From Acanthaster planci (lineage: Eukaryota > Echinodermata > Asteroidea > Valvatida > Acanthasteridae), in assembly GCF_001949145.1 (NCBI RefSeq), contig NW_019091361.1:3355359-3419358 (forward strand): DNA of 64,000 nt. Reading direction: 5' to 3'. A program made the translations under genes and the position numbers. The notes under the pieces are model-generated. The model did not search any database. It was not told the origin of the DNA and worked only from the letters and a program-made list of their open reading frames with translations. Below are positions 11,885 through 24,515 of the stretch, in pieces. The first letter of the stretch is position 1, and each line of letters starts with the position of its first letter.

Positions 11885-12131
11885 CGGGTAATTCCAGAAA
11901 TTAGAGGTCTATTATGTGTGTGTCCCTGTTACATCTGATATCTGATTTTGTAAGTTCAGAACACATTTTCTAATTTCCAAGAGTGATGAATTAATGGAAA
12001 TTACCAACCAAACGAACAGTAATAGTTTGAAATCAATTGCGGTGATATTTCCATGTCAAATAACAAAGGTCAGATGTAACAGGGACATAAAAATGTCTCA
12101 CTTTTGGACCCCTAATTTCTGGAATTACCTA
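11885..12131 (+). mobile_element. MITE family 1, copy 1
   Basis: A 247-bp element starts with GGTAATTCCAGAAATTAG after CG and ends with CTAATTTCTGGAATTACC. TA dinucleotides flank both sides (11883-11884 and 12132-12133), which fits a Tc1/mariner-style TA target. The terminal similarity extends inwards to TGTCCCTGTTACATCTGA on both arms. Two further copies lie at 37.7 and 59.0 kb. No coding capacity. Confidence 0.75.
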
Positions 12132-12133
12132 TA

Positions 12134-14800
12134 TGGACATTGCCATAAATAGAAGACACATAAAACACATCTTAAACAGGAGAAAAAAAAATTAGATACA
12201 AGTTCAACTGAAACACAAAGGTATGTTTTCACGGGTCATAATGAAAACAATTGCATTGCATGGACCCTTTAAGGCTTTTGACGGAACAAGAAATCTGAAC
12301 TTGATTCAAGCACAAGTACATGACATAAACTCATTCCATAATGTCACGTGCACACTTTCTACACCAAGCAAACAGGTATGAAATCACGCCTTTACCGACA
12401 TCTGGAGATGGACACCCCAGTGTCACCCTGATGTTGGGCTGTTCCAAGGATAAGGCACCTAAAATCTTCCTACACCCAGAAAAAGTTACTAAAAAGAAAA
12501 AAACAAGTTCAACTTAAAATAGATGTGTAGTTCTCAATGGTACACATAATAGTCCAATTACAATGCAAGTTTGAAAACCGTACAGACTGCAAGTGGATAG
12601 CAGGGGAAAAAGAATACTAAATTTTTTACAAGAACATATCACTGACAAGAAAATTCCATCAAAAGCTAGGAAAATAAATATTCTTAGTGTTCAACATGGT
12701 AGCAAAGACAAATTGCATTTCATTTGACGCTGTTGCATGTGGTGAAATTCTTGAGTTACTTTTTCAAGAAACAGATGCATATGTACACTGTAACAATGAA
12801 TGTTATAGGTTGCAAGTTTACAGCAGACAAGTTGATATTGTCGATGGGCACAGATGTACCAGAACACTAAGTCCCACTGATCTATCGTTCAAGTTTCCGT
12901 GAAGCTCTGTGAAGCTCTGTGCAGTAAAAACGACCACGTCAGAGTCAACATCAGGCCATAACTTCAAGTGTTGCTGCTGCTTGGTCCACAGGCCTATTTG
13001 TGATGAGTTAGTTCCACTGCATTGTTTAAGATGACAGTGTAAACAAGATAAGATTCTTGCTGCATCCAAGGTCATCTGCCGTGTTCATACCGAATCCTGC
13101 TGCAAAATCCTTCAGCAGTGAAGTCGGTGCAGTGCAAGAGACTGGAAGTTCACCTTCATCTCAGAGGGTTTTGTGACTGTTCACCACATTCAGTGGAGTT
13201 GATAAGCTTTAACGAAGACGAGTAGTCCACTATACAGATTGGTACAGATGTACATCACATTCCTCATCTTTAGGCATCCATTCACCAGTTCACTGTGAGG
13301 TACACTTCACTCGTAACCCTGAGTCAGGGACCCTTACCAGGTACTACCAACCGGGTCAGTTGGACCTGGGGCATGCAGTTGGCAGGGACAACCACTCCCT
13401 GAAGAAGCTAGGAGCTTCCCTGCTACCCAACTCATTTCTCTCTCTAGTCTTAACCAAGTCCAAATGTCCAGTGTACATATGCATCTCCAATCTTCAAGAG
13501 CATGGCCTGAAGCCATTTTAGATGATTCACCATTAACCCAATATATTGTTTCAGAAAACAGCTAAGTGTTGTCTGCCACTGACAACTTGGCTTCTCAAGG
13601 GCAAATGACAATTGTTGCCTGATTTAATTAATGCTTCTGAAATTCTGCAACTTACAATGTTTGTGCAACAAGTTCTTCAAGTTGCTTTTAGTCTCCACGA
13701 CTTCAGACAAATCAAGGCAATATTATTTCATAAATTGCACATAATAATATAAACATGGGCAAATAAATACACAAAATTAAAATATGGAAATTTAACTTAA
13801 CTTCCGAACTATAAGCATCACAACCACAAACTTGTATCAAACTAAAGAGAAAAAAGAAGACTTTTCATTTGGGTGGTGTGCTAAATGGAGTTAAAAACCA
13901 GTTTTGACCAAATTGTGGATATTTTGTTCTTATTTTGGCACCTTATTTAAACATGCAAAACTGTTATTGTAACTTTACCATGATATCAAAGAGAAAGGTT
14001 CATATTCTGAGCAAAAAACATTTAGGTTTGATTATCAGTCTAGTGCATGTTTAAACTTCTGGCAAAGATGTGTGGGCAAATTACAATGTAACTAGTAACC
14101 ATAACTTTTAACTGATACAATTTTAACTGATAAGGGAAACTGAGCAATGATACATGTCAAAACCTCAATTTTAAGATCTGAAAATTTGTTGTCAACCAAG
14201 ATAACTTTAAAAAGTGAGGGGAAGAGATAAGTATTTATGTATTCAACCTTATCGGTTGGAAAATTCCACTCAAAAGACATGTCTATATATTGTACTTCAG
14301 TCCATTGTTCAGTGTTTTTATAAAACATAATAATTAACATCTTTGTCTCAACTGTTCATTTACTCAATTTCCCTGCTGATGAAGTAGTATTTAAAAACAG
14401 ACAAGGGATTTTGCATACTCCCCTAAAAATTACTCAACAAAACAGTTTTAAAGACAAAGATTCTTTGATTAATATAAAAAAAAAATTCAAAATTATTGGA
14501 GTTTGGAGTGGGATGCCCCCATTTCTAAATTTTCAAACTCATTTATTGGTGATCTACTAGGGGCTGATTTAGTGCTGCAAGTGCACATCTGAAGCTTATA
14601 ATAATGCCCTCTCACCAACAAATTACACTTAATTTGCAGATTCTGAATGCATGGCCATACACTCTTTTCTGCAAATATGAAGTCCTTCAAACATCCAGAC
14701 AAAATAAAACTTGAAAAAATAACACAAGCTCTTCTTCACTTTGAAGCATTAGGGCACATTGGATTTTTAACATGTACTTGTGCTTGAACCTCTCACTATT
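12134..14800. other. No named gene; open frames only
   Basis: Protein-like frames occur on the minus strand (for example 12818-13075 and 13334-13516, the latter next to a possible GTAAGG donor). None matches a family I know and none can be chained into a gene model. A 13-bp duplication (GTGAAGCTCTGTG) sits at about 12900-12920. Confidence 0.3.
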
Positions 14801-14816
14801 GGCTTTCCACATAACC

Positions 14817-14875
14817 ATAACCCTAATCCTCCTCAATCCCTCACCTGTTGGAGGATTGAGGAGTGTTAGGTGTTG
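14817..14875. repeat. 59-bp palindrome family, copy A
   Basis: A hairpin of the form CCCTAATCCTCCTCAATCC ... GGATTGAGGAGTGTTAGG around the central CACCTGTTG. It is the most diverged of three copies: its right end has lost the GGGTTAA. Confidence 0.6.
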
Positions 14876-15094
14876 TTAAAGTTGAAATTTACAATACCAC
14901 TCAATTCAAAGATAAAACATTCAACTTTAATAGAACTTGAACTGGTACATGTATATTGGCCAGTGTAAAAGAAACCACATTTTGTGAATTTACTTCACTT
15001 ACATTTAAATGTCTCATATTATTTGTGACCAATGCGAAAATACGCTGCTCTAGCGGAATACCGGTACATGTACAAAATAAATAAAATATACTAA

Positions 15095-15290
15095 ACTTCA
15101 TAACAAATAAACTTAAAATTAAATTTAAAATTAATTAAAAAGTTACTCTGAAAAATGATTAAAAAGTAAATTTTAAAAATCATTCTAAAAACTTAATCTA
15201 GATATGAGTTTAAAAGTTATCTAAAATTCATTTAAAACTTGAAGTTGAAATAAATAAAAAGAATGAAAACAATAATAAACAAAACAAACC
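15095..15290. repeat. Low-complexity TTTAAA/AATTAAA tract
   Basis: About 200 bp made almost wholly of A and T words such as AAATTTAAAATTAATTAAAA. There is no coding signal. Confidence 0.6.
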
Positions 15291-17220
15291 TATCTCTTGA
15301 AGAATTAACACTTTCCTTAAGGGAAGGCTTTTGCAGTGCTTGGTGGTGGCCAACATAATGATGCTTTTCTTTTGTGTTTTGAGCATGCATTACATCAAAC
15401 TTAGATCAAACTTAAGTCAAACAACAAAACCAGACTGTTCCATTTGCTGCCACCAATTATCTGAAAGATTTCCTGTTCCATTGATGAAAACTTTAGATTA
15501 TTTTTCGAGAAAAAAGGCAGGTTTATTTCACAGCACCATCATAATGAAGTAGGTACACAATGTCTTGCAGTGGTCACATTTAAAACATACAAAAAGTTGC
15601 AACTGAATCACAAAAGAAGTAGTGACTTAACTGAAAACCCGTGATAAATTATTTTTCCATGAAAAAAAAAACAGTGAAAAATTTTAAAACTTTAAAATTT
15701 ACAAATAGATAAATCCAGTAAGCCCCGCACACTTTGCATTTGTGCACTTAACACATGCTCTTCTTCAATACCACCCATGTTACAGCCGGGCATATCACGT
15801 ATGCGTATACATGTCAGACTTTCATGCCCGAGTGTCAGATATAAATTACAGTTGTGATTGGTCAGATAACAATAAGGCGAGGCTTAATGGATTGGTCTAT
15901 TGAGCCATAGAAGAAGTGGTGAGCACATCCTGTCAACTCAAAGTTTAGCCTGTGTCACATGGAGCAATGTTTGAAACAGTATTTCGAGGGTCATAGATTA
16001 AAATGCCACTCAAGTCAATTTCATTGTTTCTTTATATAATTTCTAACCAATATCACGGACGCTGGCTAATTCAGTTCACTTCAATAGGGCACTGTAATTT
16101 TAGCCAAAACCATGTGAATGGCACCAACCTTCAGATGTTACATGTATTTGGCACAAGTTGTCACTCCTATTTGAAAATCTGAAAATCGCATCTGCATTAA
16201 AGAAAGACAATTCTGGGAAGCTTTTTCTGAGATTGAAAATCATCACATGAAAATTTAGTCTTCAGCACTCAATCACATGTTTACGCGGAAGTAGGGAAAA
16301 TGGGACTTAAATTGAAACCCCTTTCAGACAAAAACTTTAACATTTGTAATCAAGGAAAATATTTTGGGAAAATGGAAAACTTGAAATTTTCTAGCCCAAT
16401 GCTGTCAATGTACATCACTTCCCTGAATCTGTAATGAAGCAGACACCCTTTTAGTAAATGTGTATTTTTGAAAGGTACAGTGCAAAAAAGACAAAGTTTA
16501 AAGTCATCTCTGACCTGTAGGTCAAGTAAGGACAGAACATACACTAGAGTCTTTCAATGATCAGTCCGTGTTGGGCATGGTCTTTTAATTATCAGCAGCA
16601 TATCCAGCTTTTGGTGTCAGGGGGGGCAAGTTTAAAAGCAAAGGCCACTTTGGGCTCATTCGACATGATGTTGGGAAAGACCAAAAAGCAAAAGCCTTAT
16701 ACTCACGGTCCTGACATCCTCACTTTTATTTGCTGCTGTTGCATTCTTAGGGTTTGGGTCCTAATGTTATTATACCAATTCCTTTCTCTCCTACCTATAC
16801 CTACAAAGTATTCTCTGTACAGAATATTTTAATAAATCCATCGGGGGGAACAGTTGCCCTCCCCCTGGGGCAACAGTGTCTTTTATCTGATGTATAAATT
16901 GATTAATATAAAAGTAAATAACAAATGACCAAAAGTAAGGAAAATGCAGGAAAAACTTCACCGTACAGGAGACTAAGAGGCATCAGATGGAGCTGGTTTA
17001 AAAAATGAATTAGAACTGAGGATCAGGATATAATAACACATCAGCCTGGGCATTTATGGATATTAGAGAACAGAAGGGGGGTAAATACGCTGGGAAGCCT
17101 CCATCACTGGGACAGTTCACAGCAAATAATTCTAGAGATGACCAAACCTTCCAACTGACTGTTCACGAAAAGAGGCTGTCACAAGAGCCTGCTTTTCTAC
17201 AAAACCTTGGTGACTTGTAG

Positions 17221-17262
17221 GACATGTACATGTATGTACATGGTATGTACATGTACATGAAG
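17221..17262. repeat. ACATGT simple repeat
   Basis: A tight run of GTACATGTATGTACATGG-type words over about 40 bp, a further instance of the window-wide TACATGTA bias. Confidence 0.6.
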
Positions 17263-17659
17263 GCTTGAAGCAGACCCATGTAAGAAAAGTAATCAACTCT
17301 GACTTTAATGTGTAATATAGAGTTTCATGAAAGCCTTTTTCAGTATTTACTAGCACTTCTGTTGCATGTACATTTACAAAGGAATTACAGTTTGAAACAC
17401 ACTGTGTGGATAGCATACTAAAAACTATAAATACAACTAAGCAACGCTGTCTCATACTGAATATACATGCAAGCCACACGTATGCTATTCATCTGGAAAT
17501 ATACCTCTCGGGTCGCATATATCATACTCATTCATGGAACAGCTATCATATGGAACTGTTAAAGTGAAAGTAATTTTAAACAATGAACCAAAATCTGTTA
17601 TGTACTCCAGAAGATTATAATGATTTCACTCTCTGATAAGAAATGACAGACGTCTTACC

Positions 17660-17855
17660 TTGACAACTAAAAGTAGCAAGCCAAGATGAGCTGCATGGGT
17701 ACAGGCATGGAGATCCTCTGTGACTCATTCTTCCATTAACTTAGTCAGGAGGGTGCAGCTGGTCATCCGAGCTGAGACTACTGCCATCTTGGCTGTTTTT
17801 GGCTGCATGGTGACCCTTGCTGATGGATCCTTGGCCGTGGATTGGTTTCTTGAAG
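17660..17855 (-). other. Possible minus-strand exon with an in-frame TGA
   Basis: On the minus strand a frame reads MQPKTAKMAVVSARMTSCTL then LTKLMEE, a TGA, then VTEDLHACTHAAHLGLLLL, ending at CAAG|GTAAGA, a near-perfect donor. The two sides of the TGA read as one protein-like track. An overlapping frame also reads well to a stop, so the frame choice is uncertain. I recognise no family. A lost gene, a spurious frame, or an exon with a sequencing error are all possible. Confidence 0.2.
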
Positions 17856-17999
17856 GAATGGGTCATCTGCCTCCATCACTTATCTAACCGGTAGTGCAGG
17901 TGCGTCCGTCAGTTCACAGTCAGAGTTGTCAAAAAATGATCTAGCAGTCTGCATAGCTTAGAGATGGCTAGGATGAGGGGGTTAAGCCACCAAACATTC

Positions 18000-20490
18000 T
18001 CCAAGTCACCACCTTTAAGACACTCCTACTCTATCCTCGGCTCCATTCGTTTCATAGAGGCACAAAGCCCAAGAAGTCTAAAAAGAGGTGGACCGTGTAT
18101 AACTCCTGTGCAAAGTTTGCTGTGGTAGCAAATATCACCCCATGTTGCAAAAAAGGGATTGATTAATTAATACAAGATAAATATTGTTCAAATAGGCCAC
18201 CTCAATATACAGTGTACATTTACCACATCTTGTTTTTTGCAGAAGTGGAAATCTGAAAAACAATATAGATGCAAGGGTTAAGACTGCATGAGCAGATCAC
18301 CACACAATTGTTTCATGTCGACATGATCCCTCCAAATTAATTTGGATATACGTAATTTCTTGAGGACTAACATTAAAATTTTGTTGATAACTCTTTCAGA
18401 GAAAGCAAACCATACTCAAGCAATAATTTTAGACCGTCTTGCAAACAAGAACAAACTTGTATCTTTTTTGATTTGCTAATAATCACATTTTGTATCAAAC
18501 AACAATCACGTTTCATTCAAAGTGGTTGCGTTTAGTAACCCTCTTGAGGCTGCACACATGCATGACACATTTCTGGTAGCAGGTGATACAAGTAAATATA
18601 TCTTTTCACACACAAAAAATTATCACCTCTTCTGGCAAATGTCAAATGCATGTACACGTGACTTGTCCACCATCCTCCTGTCAATTGCGGTCAAATCACA
18701 TTGATGAAAACAAACAGAGGAAGTAATTATATCACCCTCAGTGATTTAAAAACAGGCTGGGCCTGAACATGAAAAAATGTATTCAATTTTTAATCTTGTA
18801 ACGTTACGCACATTCATTTATTTGAATGAAGAAAAATAATATTGACTGTCAGTGACAGCAAAAAGAAACCAGGATACAAATCATTCTCAAAATCAGGGCC
18901 AAATTGAATTTATGTGTCACAATTTCGAATACACATTTTTCAAACTTCTCCGGGAAAACACACATTTTTGTACACATGCACTTTTCTACACATATCAGTG
19001 AGTTAAATCAATGCAGCAACTAACAGTGTAACTTATTTTCAGTCTTCTATTGGGCCTTACATTATTTTGGAGACATATTTTACTCCAGGCTGCTTTCTCT
19101 TTTTATTTATTTTTTTTGTTCCTTCATTCTTGCATGGTAAGATTCGCTTTACAGAACTTTGATCTAGAAGAAGCTTTCTTCATACGTTAGCACATTAATT
19201 TGTTCATACATAATCAAAATGTTAGAAATTGTTAGAATATGCTCCAACTAGCCCCAATTAAAATTTTCCAACTAACCCAAGTGGCCCATGTGTCATTTGT
19301 AAACTTACGGTACAAAATAGGAACTATCATAACACATCTGTAACCTTATGCGGTAGCTCAGCACTACAGTCTAAAACACCCAGTACATGTATAGGTGGGT
19401 AACAAGTCACTTTTACGAACATCAATCAGGCATACATTTTTGAATGCAGATGAAATATCATTAATGGATACTTGGACTTCTTCCCAAGTCAAATGTTCAC
19501 TTGCTTTGGATAGTAAACTTAAAGTTTCTTCTTTGATAAAAAAAAATGTGTAAGTAAAAATGCTCGAAAAAAATACAGGGTGGGGGGGGAATGCACACTG
19601 ACTAATATGCATGGTAAGCTTTTAACAGCAGCAAGACTATGAATCAGACGAGCTACTGCAAATGCCATTCAAATCGAATATCTGGACAGTATCTTCATGC
19701 ATGTATGTCCACATCATCTGCGAGCATCATCGTATGGTCACTGCAAGATTGCAGACCTATTTGTCCCATAATTTGACAAATATGTCAGCAGGTTAAGCAT
19801 ATAACTCTTACAACTAAATTTAGCAATGTTTGGCATTACAAATCTTGTTATTGTATCTTCCAGTCTGATGACATTCAGCTGTTCTCAGATGTGTATTGTC
19901 TTCATGAAGTTTATCCTATCTACATGTATCAGTACCAATGTTCAAATGAGCAATTCACATTTTTTTATATTTTTCAATCTGCTGGTACATGTCTCGTAAC
20001 ACGAGAGTCCAATTTATGAAACACTATTAAAAGTAAGTCCAAATCTTCTACCAATTTCAAATAAAGTCACCCTTTGTTTTGACTAGAGTTAAGCAAGAGT
20101 GACGTGCTTTTGTACACAAAAAAATTGAAGATAACTAAATTCAATAAATTGCCCCAAAAAGCTGCATCATTTTTAAAACAGGCCAAGAGAATTATTTCTG
20201 AAAAAAAGAAAAGAGGAAGTTGGACTGGTACAATTTCAAATACTTGATTGGCTCAAGCTCACCCAACAAAAATCAAGGTGCTAACTCCGACATGGCTAAT
20301 TATGTTGCAGGATTTGGGACCTTGGGGTTAATGAACATCTGTCAAGTTCTCAGGTTTGTTGGTTTTCTTTCTCTAATTTGAATATCTTTGCGAATCCTTG
20401 TCCAGGAAAAATGTCATCAGGAAGTTTCAATTTACATGCTATAGATCTACATTCAAACATTTTTTGGACAAAATGTGAAAAAGTTGTAAC
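18000..20490. other. No recognised feature
   Basis: AT-rich DNA. A minus-strand frame at 19364-19550 (KEETLSLLSKASEHLTWEEV...) looks protein-like but has no acceptor in a phase that joins neighbouring candidates, so I do not call it. Confidence 0.3.
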
Positions 20491-20494
20491 TCAC

Positions 20495-20648
20495 CTATAC
20501 CAACACTTGCATACATGTACCTTAACGATGTGTCCTCTGCATGGAAAGTGCCGAACCAGCAGGGTGAAAGTTTTGGTCTGCATTGATGTGCTACTCAAGA
20601 TAAGCAATGACTGCAGGTTTTCCATCAAAGTTTTTGAATTTCTGGCAT
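20495..20648 (-). CDS. Candidate exon 3 of an unnamed minus-strand gene
   Basis: A 154-nt open stretch runs between a TTTTGCCAG acceptor (plus-strand 20649-20651 reads ctg) and a TATAG|GTGAGT donor (plus 20489-20494). It encodes ARNSKTLMENLQSLLILSST, SMQTKTFTLLVRHFPCRG and HIVKVHVCKCWY. It enters in phase 1, leaves in phase 2, and the entry phase matches the exon at 21275-21371. No family is recognised. The model rests on splice signals and phase only. Confidence 0.3.
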
Positions 20649-20659
20649 CTGGCAAAATT

Positions 20660-21270
20660 TGTTGAAGGGAAACTCTAGAAAGCTCCACACTTTAGCCTGA
20701 TCAGTGCAACAACATTAACTTAAACTTGTTTCAAATCTGATCAGACTGAGACTTATTAAGGGCACCTTACAAGTAACTTAATCACATTTTGCATAATGAT
20801 CATCTGAAAAGATTCCAACTTAGGGACATGCTTGTTGGGCAAAATCTGGCTAACCAGGCTGAGTGTAAAAATGGCAAGAATTGGCTTCACAGGGCAACAG
20901 ATATTTTGGGCTCAAAGGCAAAAGTGGAAACTGCTCTTCGTAGAAGGATGCCCAATGCTGGGTCACTTATTTTAAGGAAATAAAAGTACAGACCCACATA
21001 GCTTCTTGTTTATAGAGTAACGAAGTGAAAATAATTCATGCGCATAATTGTGTGTGTAAAAGGCATTAGTGTGAGAGCAAACATTTGAACCAAAACGTGC
21101 ATATTCCATGCACAACAATTCCTGGTTCAAAATGTTGTCACTTCGGTACTCAATTGTGTCACCCATTCGAGTAGGACCCTGTATCTACCACAAGCTCCAT
21201 GTTTATTCAGACTGATGCCAAGGTCCCTGTTCGTCTCCAAAAGCATAGGCCCACTACATTCACAGGTGAT
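20660..21270. other. Putative intron, no other feature
   Basis: It contains a short plus-strand frame (20807-20983, ending MPNAGSLILRK) without splice or homology support. Nothing else is visible. Confidence 0.25.
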
Positions 21271-21274
21271 CTAC

Positions 21275-21371
21275 CAAGTTCAGTCTTGGGATCTTGCATG
21301 CCCAGGATGTTGCAGAACTTGTCGGTGTGGAACACTGCCACCCAGGATGCACTGGAAATGACAAGAGCTCC
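21275..21371 (-). CDS. Candidate exon 2 of an unnamed minus-strand gene
   Basis: A 97-nt exon follows CTACATTTCCCTTCACAG and precedes a G|GTAGAT donor. It encodes GALVISSASWVAVFHTDKFC and NILGMQDPKTEL plus one base. It enters in phase 0, matching the possible first exon at 23788-23814, and leaves in phase 1, matching 20495-20648. The joined start MDDVFLPYL-GALVISSASWVAVF would be a hydrophobic N-terminus, perhaps a signal anchor. I do not recognise the protein. Confidence 0.3.
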
Positions 21372-21399
21372 CTGTGAAGGGAAATGTAGTAGACAAGGA

Positions 21400-23400
21400 C
21401 AACCTGATGGGTAGACCTTGAGTGTACGAGACTCTTCAGCTGATGAAAGAGTCAGGATCTGTGTCTCAACTTGATGTGCCGTGAATCAGTTGTGCTGGAA
21501 TGTTGCCCTGCCACAAAGAAGTTGCTACCAGAGAAAACCTTAGTCAATGATGCAGGCCCACGGAACACGGGTACCAATGACAGGTAAGTTGATCCCAAGG
21601 AACAGGATAGACTGGTCGTGGAGATGCCCACCTATGTATGTGGATCTCTGGCAAACAGAGAGACTGAGGGTGCCGCCAGACCATGTAAGGACCTTGACGT
21701 CTGGGAAGAAGATTCAACAATTCTGAAACTGATCCAAGGTGAGCCAGTTGCTGCTATGTTCCCAGCTAAAGTATCTTGGGAATTGCTGCAAATCTTGTGC
21801 CGTGTGATGAAGCAATGAAAATGTCATCCTTGTACCGAAAACAATCTGTTGCTCTCAAATCCACAACAGCAGTGATGACAAAAACACTACATGATGATAT
21901 CTGCTGGAACCGGGAGGGTGGTAACCCCGAGGAAAATCTAGACGTCGCCCAAAGAACTGGTTTGTCCATTAGATGAGGGACAGTAGGATTGGGGTTGGGT
22001 GGGAGGATCCAGTTCAGAGGGAAGGCTTCACATTCACAGAGAAAGTTGCCATCAAGTCTTCATCCCTTGGCGATGAAACAGGCCCCTCCTGTGAGGATAT
22101 CGGTGAATACCGAGACTGCATTGAAATTGCTCCTGTTACTGTTGCGATACCGTGCCATGTTATTAATGCGAATGATGTCAGTAATGAGTGATGTCAGTGA
22201 TGTGAATGATATGTTAGGGAGGAAAGGGATCCCATATTACTGTGTTAGTTTAGGAGGATGATGTTAGGATGATAATGTTAGACTATGATGGCACTCAAGC
22301 CCAATGAACCTCATCATCACACAATATCCCAACGGCACCACAACCAACTTCAATACAGTCTACAGGCTTATAAACAGCTGGTATTCACCGTCATCCCCAT
22401 GAGCGAAGTCTGCCCCATATCCAAGGAAGATTACTAGACGACAACTCCCTTCATGAACATAGAACCTACCCTCGGGACTGGATTTACACATTAACTCCTA
22501 CCCACACCTGCCTCCTACTGTCCCCCTTCCAGTGGACAGATCGATTAATTGGGCGGCCTCTGGAATTTCTGCGGTTTTAGCGAACATCATCATGCAGGAG
22601 ATCACTGCCTTTGTAGATCTGTGACCAAGAGGCTGTCTTCGGTAAAAGGATTCATTGCTTCATCACACAGCACAGAATCTCCAGTAGCTCCCAGGAGATT
22701 TCAACCAGGTCCAAAGCAGCATCTGATGCACCAAGGGTCAGGAACAGACCGTGAATCTTGTCCCCAGATGTCAAGGTCGCCCAACAGTGTAACGATATCC
22801 TCAACCCCACTAAGTTTACCAAAGATTACCAACACACACAAATGGGTATCTCAACAACTCAATCCTTCCTGCACCCCAAGATCGCGTCACCTGCCATCAG
22901 TAACCGAGTCCAGAAAGCCTGCATCAGGAAAGGTCTTCGCCAGTAACAAACTTCAATATGCCAAGACAGCATTACAGCACAAACAGATTCAGGACACATC
23001 AAGTCAAGACACAAGATCCATCGTCTTTCATCAACCAAAGGGCCCCTTACACCCAAGGTCGAACCCACCAGGCTCACCTCACCCACTACACGCCCCAACA
23101 CAGGGTAGCTCTCATCATTTCCAGCACTTCCTGAATGGCAGCAGTCCACACCGACAGATCTACAACAGCCTAGGGCAATTCAGACCCCAAAACCTCGCCC
23201 AGTAGACCTCCCATAAATGCAACATGACCTACACTAAGGAGACAAACAGAAACTTCAACATCAGACCAATCAAACACAGAGTCCATGGCAGATAGAATGG
23301 GCCACCTAATAAAAACAAGCATCAAATAGTGTCCGTGTCCCTCCCTCATTCTACCAAGACCCAGGTAGGCCTACAAATTAACTTCAATCTTGATCGTCTT
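21400..23400. other. GC-richer region with unassigned open frames on both strands
   Basis: Composition is less AT-rich here, so chance frames are longer. The largest, plus 22549-23205 (218 codons, Ser/Pro/His-rich), shows no family. A plus-strand piece at 21600-21818 (CKDLDVWEEDSTILKLIQGE) vaguely resembles the spacer before retroelement integrases, and AATGACAG|GTAAGT at about 21582 is a strong donor word. None of this makes a supportable gene. Confidence 0.25.
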
Positions 23401-23639
23401 GACGTGAGTTCCCAACAATTTGCCTGTGAATGCTATTAGGCCTATGGCATTAATTACAGTCAGGCTTATAAATTATATAGGCGCCTAGCCAAACCTTCCA
23501 TTTATTACCTTCACGATCATGTGTCTGTTGACATTCACTCAGCCCTGTCAGCCAGACGCACCTTTGTTCGCATTTTTCGACGTTAAAAAGATAACACTGT
23601 CCGCATTAAAAATAAATAAAAACGGATAAAAATGATCAC

Positions 23640-24130
23640 ACAACAAGAGCGCCGGCGCTGTCTCAAAAAATGCGTGTAAAATGATCGGTTCAAAATTCCT
23701 GCGCGGTCACATGATTCAGACCGGCGGTTGTGCCCATCACTGGTGTGGCGGTCTCAACTGTCTCCCGGTCTCAGCGGTCCCCCTTACCAAATATGGTAAA
23801 AATACGTCATCCATCTCTGCTCACAACAACGGGAAAGTCGTCCGTTTAATTGGCATGCTGAGCAGTATGCTTCACGCTCTACGCGGGTTATATACGCAAC
23901 GTGGTACTGTACATCGCTGGGCCTACACCAAAGATAATAGCACGGGTTTGTAGCTCTATGATAGTACTGTGCGAGTTAGTCATGCAGACATCTCAGCACA
24001 GAAGACCAACGAGACCGTGCTTGTGTCGTGCTGAAATGTCCGGCTACGTCCGGGGGGGGGGGACCGCTGCGACCGGGGGACAGCTGAGACTGCCACACCG
24101 CCGGGTAAGTGCCGCTCCGAAAGACGCAAT
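23640..24130. promoter_or_regulatory. CpG-rich candidate promoter
   Basis: CG dinucleotides are frequent over about 500 bp (GCGCCGGCGC near 23649, GCGCGGTCACATGAT near 23700, ACGCGGG near 23880). The GTCACATGAT word matches the E-box/M-box type. It surrounds the possible first coding exon of a minus-strand gene, which would make it a promoter about 1.5-2 kb from the CFAP53 promoter and facing away from it. This is inferred from composition. Confidence 0.3.
23788..23814 (-). CDS. Candidate first coding exon of an unnamed minus-strand gene
   Basis: The minus strand reads AGAGATGG (good Kozak context), nine codons MDDVFLPYL, then a TTG|GTAAGG donor, inside CpG-rich DNA. Phase 0 fits the exon at 21275-21371. 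Such a short exon can arise by chance, so support is weak without transcript data. Confidence 0.25.
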
Positions 24131-24320
24131 TCGCCCTCCTATACAGAGCACGGCCCGTTGGCCCAGTATTGGGAACGAGCAAATACAATTGAAAGGGTTT
24201 TTTTACTTGTCCCCAGGACATAGATGTCCGTAACAAAAGTTGTTCTGAGTTTGACGTGAGACTGTCTATGAATAGGCCTACGGAGGGATAGGTGGTGTTC
24301 CGTCCTCCATGCTCTAGGGC

Positions 24321-24515
24321 AGTGGCGTAGCTAGGATTTTACTGGGGGGGGGGGCACAAAGGGACACCAGCATCTTAAGGAGGGGCCGCAGCTTTCAGTG
24401 GTGTGGTTTTTAGGCCAGTTTTGGTTAGCCTTGTTCAATATCCATTCATCCGTTTTGGGTTTTTTTCGGGGGGGGGGCACGTACCCCAGAGCCCCCCGGG
24501 CCCCCGGCTCCTCCA
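24321..24515. repeat. G-tract-bearing inverted-repeat element
   Basis: The left end reads AGTGGCGTAGCTAGG followed by a G11 tract. The reverse complement of the right end reads AGTGGAGGAGCCGGGG. About 195 bp with a second G10 tract inside. It looks like a small non-autonomous DNA transposon. No confident target duplication is seen. Confidence 0.4.

Noticed and set aside
17730-17740. Selenocysteine codon at the TGA of the minus-strand frame
   Set aside because: No known selenoprotein family and no SECIS hairpin recognised; a pseudogene or chance frame is simpler.
19364-19612. Minus-strand frame KEETLSLLSKASEHLTWEEV as the last exon of the candidate gene
   Set aside because: The available acceptors put it in the wrong phase for the 20495-20648 exon, so I left it out of the model.
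22549-23205. 218-codon plus-strand open frame
   Set aside because: It is Ser/Pro/His-rich, has no recognisable domain or splice support, and lies where composition makes long chance frames likely. Frames on the other strand are also open.
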